Below, one piece after another: positions 5,320-6,105 of a stretch of DNA of 6,105 nt. A program made the position numbers and the translations under genes. Numbering within the stretch: the first letter of the stretch is position 1; each line of letters starts with the position of its first letter. Origin of the DNA: Burkholderiaceae bacterium (GTDB taxonomy: Bacteria > Pseudomonadota > Gammaproteobacteria > Burkholderiales > Burkholderiaceae). Where the stretch lies: assembly GCA_022701965.1 (NCBI GenBank), contig JAKONL010000189.1, positions 1-6,105 of the forward strand, read 5' to 3'. Under the pieces are notes generated by a model. It ran no database searches, was not told the origin of the DNA, and saw nothing but the letters and a program-made list of their open reading frames with translations.

Positions 5320-6105
5320 ATGTCCAACAGACGCGTTTTCGGTATCGCCATCGCACTGAGTGCGGCACTCGGCTTCGGCACCACGGCATCGGCCCAGCAG
5401 GAGGTCTACATCCCGCTGATTTCCAAAGGCTTCCAGCACCAGTTCTGGCAAGCCGTGAAGCAGGGCGCGGAGCAGGCCGGCAAGGACTACAAGGTGAGGG
5501 TCAGTTTCGAAGGCCCCGAATCCGAAACCATGGTCGACAAGCAGATCGACATGCTGTCCGCGGCGCTGGCGAAGCGGCCCCAGGCGATCGGACTCGCGGC
5601 GCTGGACAGCAAGGCCGCGCTCCCGCTCCTGAAGAAGGCGCAGGCCGCGAAGATCCCGGTGATCGCCTTCGACTCGGGCGTGGACAGCGACATTCCGGTG
5701 ACCACCGCGACGACCGACAACAAGGCCGCTGCAGCGCTGGCCGCAGACAAACTGGCTGAACTGATCGGCAAGGCCGGCGAGGTCGCCGTGGTCGCGCATG
5801 ACCAGACGAGCCGTACCGGCGTCGACCGCCGCGACGGATTCGTCGAGCGCATGAAGGCCTATCCCGGCATCAAGGTCGTCAGCGTCCAGTACGGTGACGG
5901 CGATCACCTCAAGTCCACCGAAGTCGCCAAGTCCATCCTGCAGGGTCACCCCAATCTCAAGGGCATCTTCGGCACCAACGAAGGCTCCGCCATCGGCGTG
6001 GCCAATGGCGTGAAGGAGATGAAGCGGAAGGTCGTGATCGTCGGCTACGACTCTGGCAAGCAGCAGAAGGACGCCATCCGCAATGGCCTGATCGCCGGCG
6101 CCATC
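5320..6105 (+). CDS. Periplasmic sugar-binding protein of the ABC importer, RbsB-like, 3' end cut by window
   Basis: An open frame of 262 codons runs to the window edge without a stop; the family is usually about 300-330 residues, so some 40-70 are probably missing. Residues 1-25 form a Sec signal peptide: NRR, a hydrophobic core, and TASA before a predicted cut at Ala25/Gln26. The mature part is a type I periplasmic binding fold: VYIPLISKGFQHQFW (29-43) with aromatics that could stack on the sugar, VIAFDSGVDS (114-123), Arg165 then RRDGF (170-174), GIFGTNEGSAIG (215-226) with Asn220, and VIVGYDSG (239-246) with Asp244. Arg165, Asn220 and Asp244 appear to correspond to sugar-contacting residues of ribose-binding protein. 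It delivers a monosaccharide to the permease/ATPase encoded just upstream. A pentose or 6-deoxyhexose is likely, with L-fucose or L-rhamnose favoured by the neighbouring enzymes. Confidence 0.93.
   Translation, partial: MSNRRVFGIAIALSAALGFGTTASAQQEVYIPLISKGFQHQFWQAVKQGAEQAGKDYKVRVSFEGPESETMVDKQIDMLSAALAKRPQAIGLAALDSKAALPLLKKAQAAKIPVIAFDSGVDSDIPVTTATTDNKAAAALAADKLAELIGKAGEVAVVAHDQTSRTGVDRRDGFVERMKAYPGIKVVSVQYGDGDHLKSTEVAKSILQGHPNLKGIFGTNEGSAIGVANGVKEMKRKVVIVGYDSGKQQKDAIRNGLIAGAI

Noticed and set aside
5184..5759. 191-codon plus-strand open frame across the permease end and binding-protein start
   Set aside because: It is out of frame with both real genes. The +1 frame from ATG 5320 encodes a signal peptide and a sugar-binding fold and has the strong ribosome site.
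4093..5949. 618-codon open frame on the minus strand across the permease and binding-protein genes
   Set aside because: Its translation is rich in D, H, R, G and E with no recognisable domain. It is the antisense of strongly supported genes, and such frames are common opposite GC-rich, third-position-biased coding DNA.

Overview
The window is compact, GC-rich coding DNA with long GC-ended codon runs, typical of a free-living proteobacterium. The protein families and their arrangement suggest a betaproteobacterium of the Burkholderiales (Comamonadaceae or Burkholderiaceae type). That placement is an inference from style and gene content; no marker gene is present.

Layout. Positions 1-127 are the last 41 codons of a plus-strand FMN-dependent alpha-hydroxy-acid (L-lactate type) dehydrogenase. 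It converges on a minus-strand IclR-family regulator (156-917), with a 28-bp gap that holds part of an imperfect 20-bp palindrome. A 140-bp divergent control region (918-1057) separates the regulator from a plus-strand operon. This region contains an AT-rich island with several inverted repeats, a candidate -10 element and a probable operator. The operon runs: short-chain dehydrogenase of the BDH2 / 2-keto-3-deoxy-L-fuconate dehydrogenase type (1058-1810), COG3618 amidohydrolase of the L-fuconolactonase / L-rhamnonolactonase type (1818-2687), two-domain sugar ABC ATPase (2699-4210), sugar ABC permease (4216-5259), and a periplasmic sugar-binding protein (5320 to beyond the window end). The binding protein has no stop codon inside the window. 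Gaps between operon genes are 7, 11 (or a 4-bp overlap with a GTG start), 5 and 60 bp.

How the parts fit. The binding protein, permease and ATPase form a complete RbsABC-type importer, apart from the cut-off end of the binding protein. The lactonase and the short-chain dehydrogenase match two steps of the non-phosphorylating oxidative route for L-fucose or a related 6-deoxy sugar: sugar, lactone, aldonate, 2-keto-3-deoxy acid, 2,4-diketo-3-deoxy acid, then pyruvate plus L-lactate. The sugar 1-dehydrogenase, the aldonate dehydratase and the diketo-acid hydrolase are not in the window. The alpha-hydroxy-acid dehydrogenase at the left edge could oxidise the L-lactate end product, though it lies on a separate transcript. 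The IclR protein is the obvious local regulator. I saw no mobile element, CRISPR array, tRNA or rRNA, and no wholly unfamiliar system. The most useful leads are the reconstructed pathway and the palindromes around the divergent promoter.
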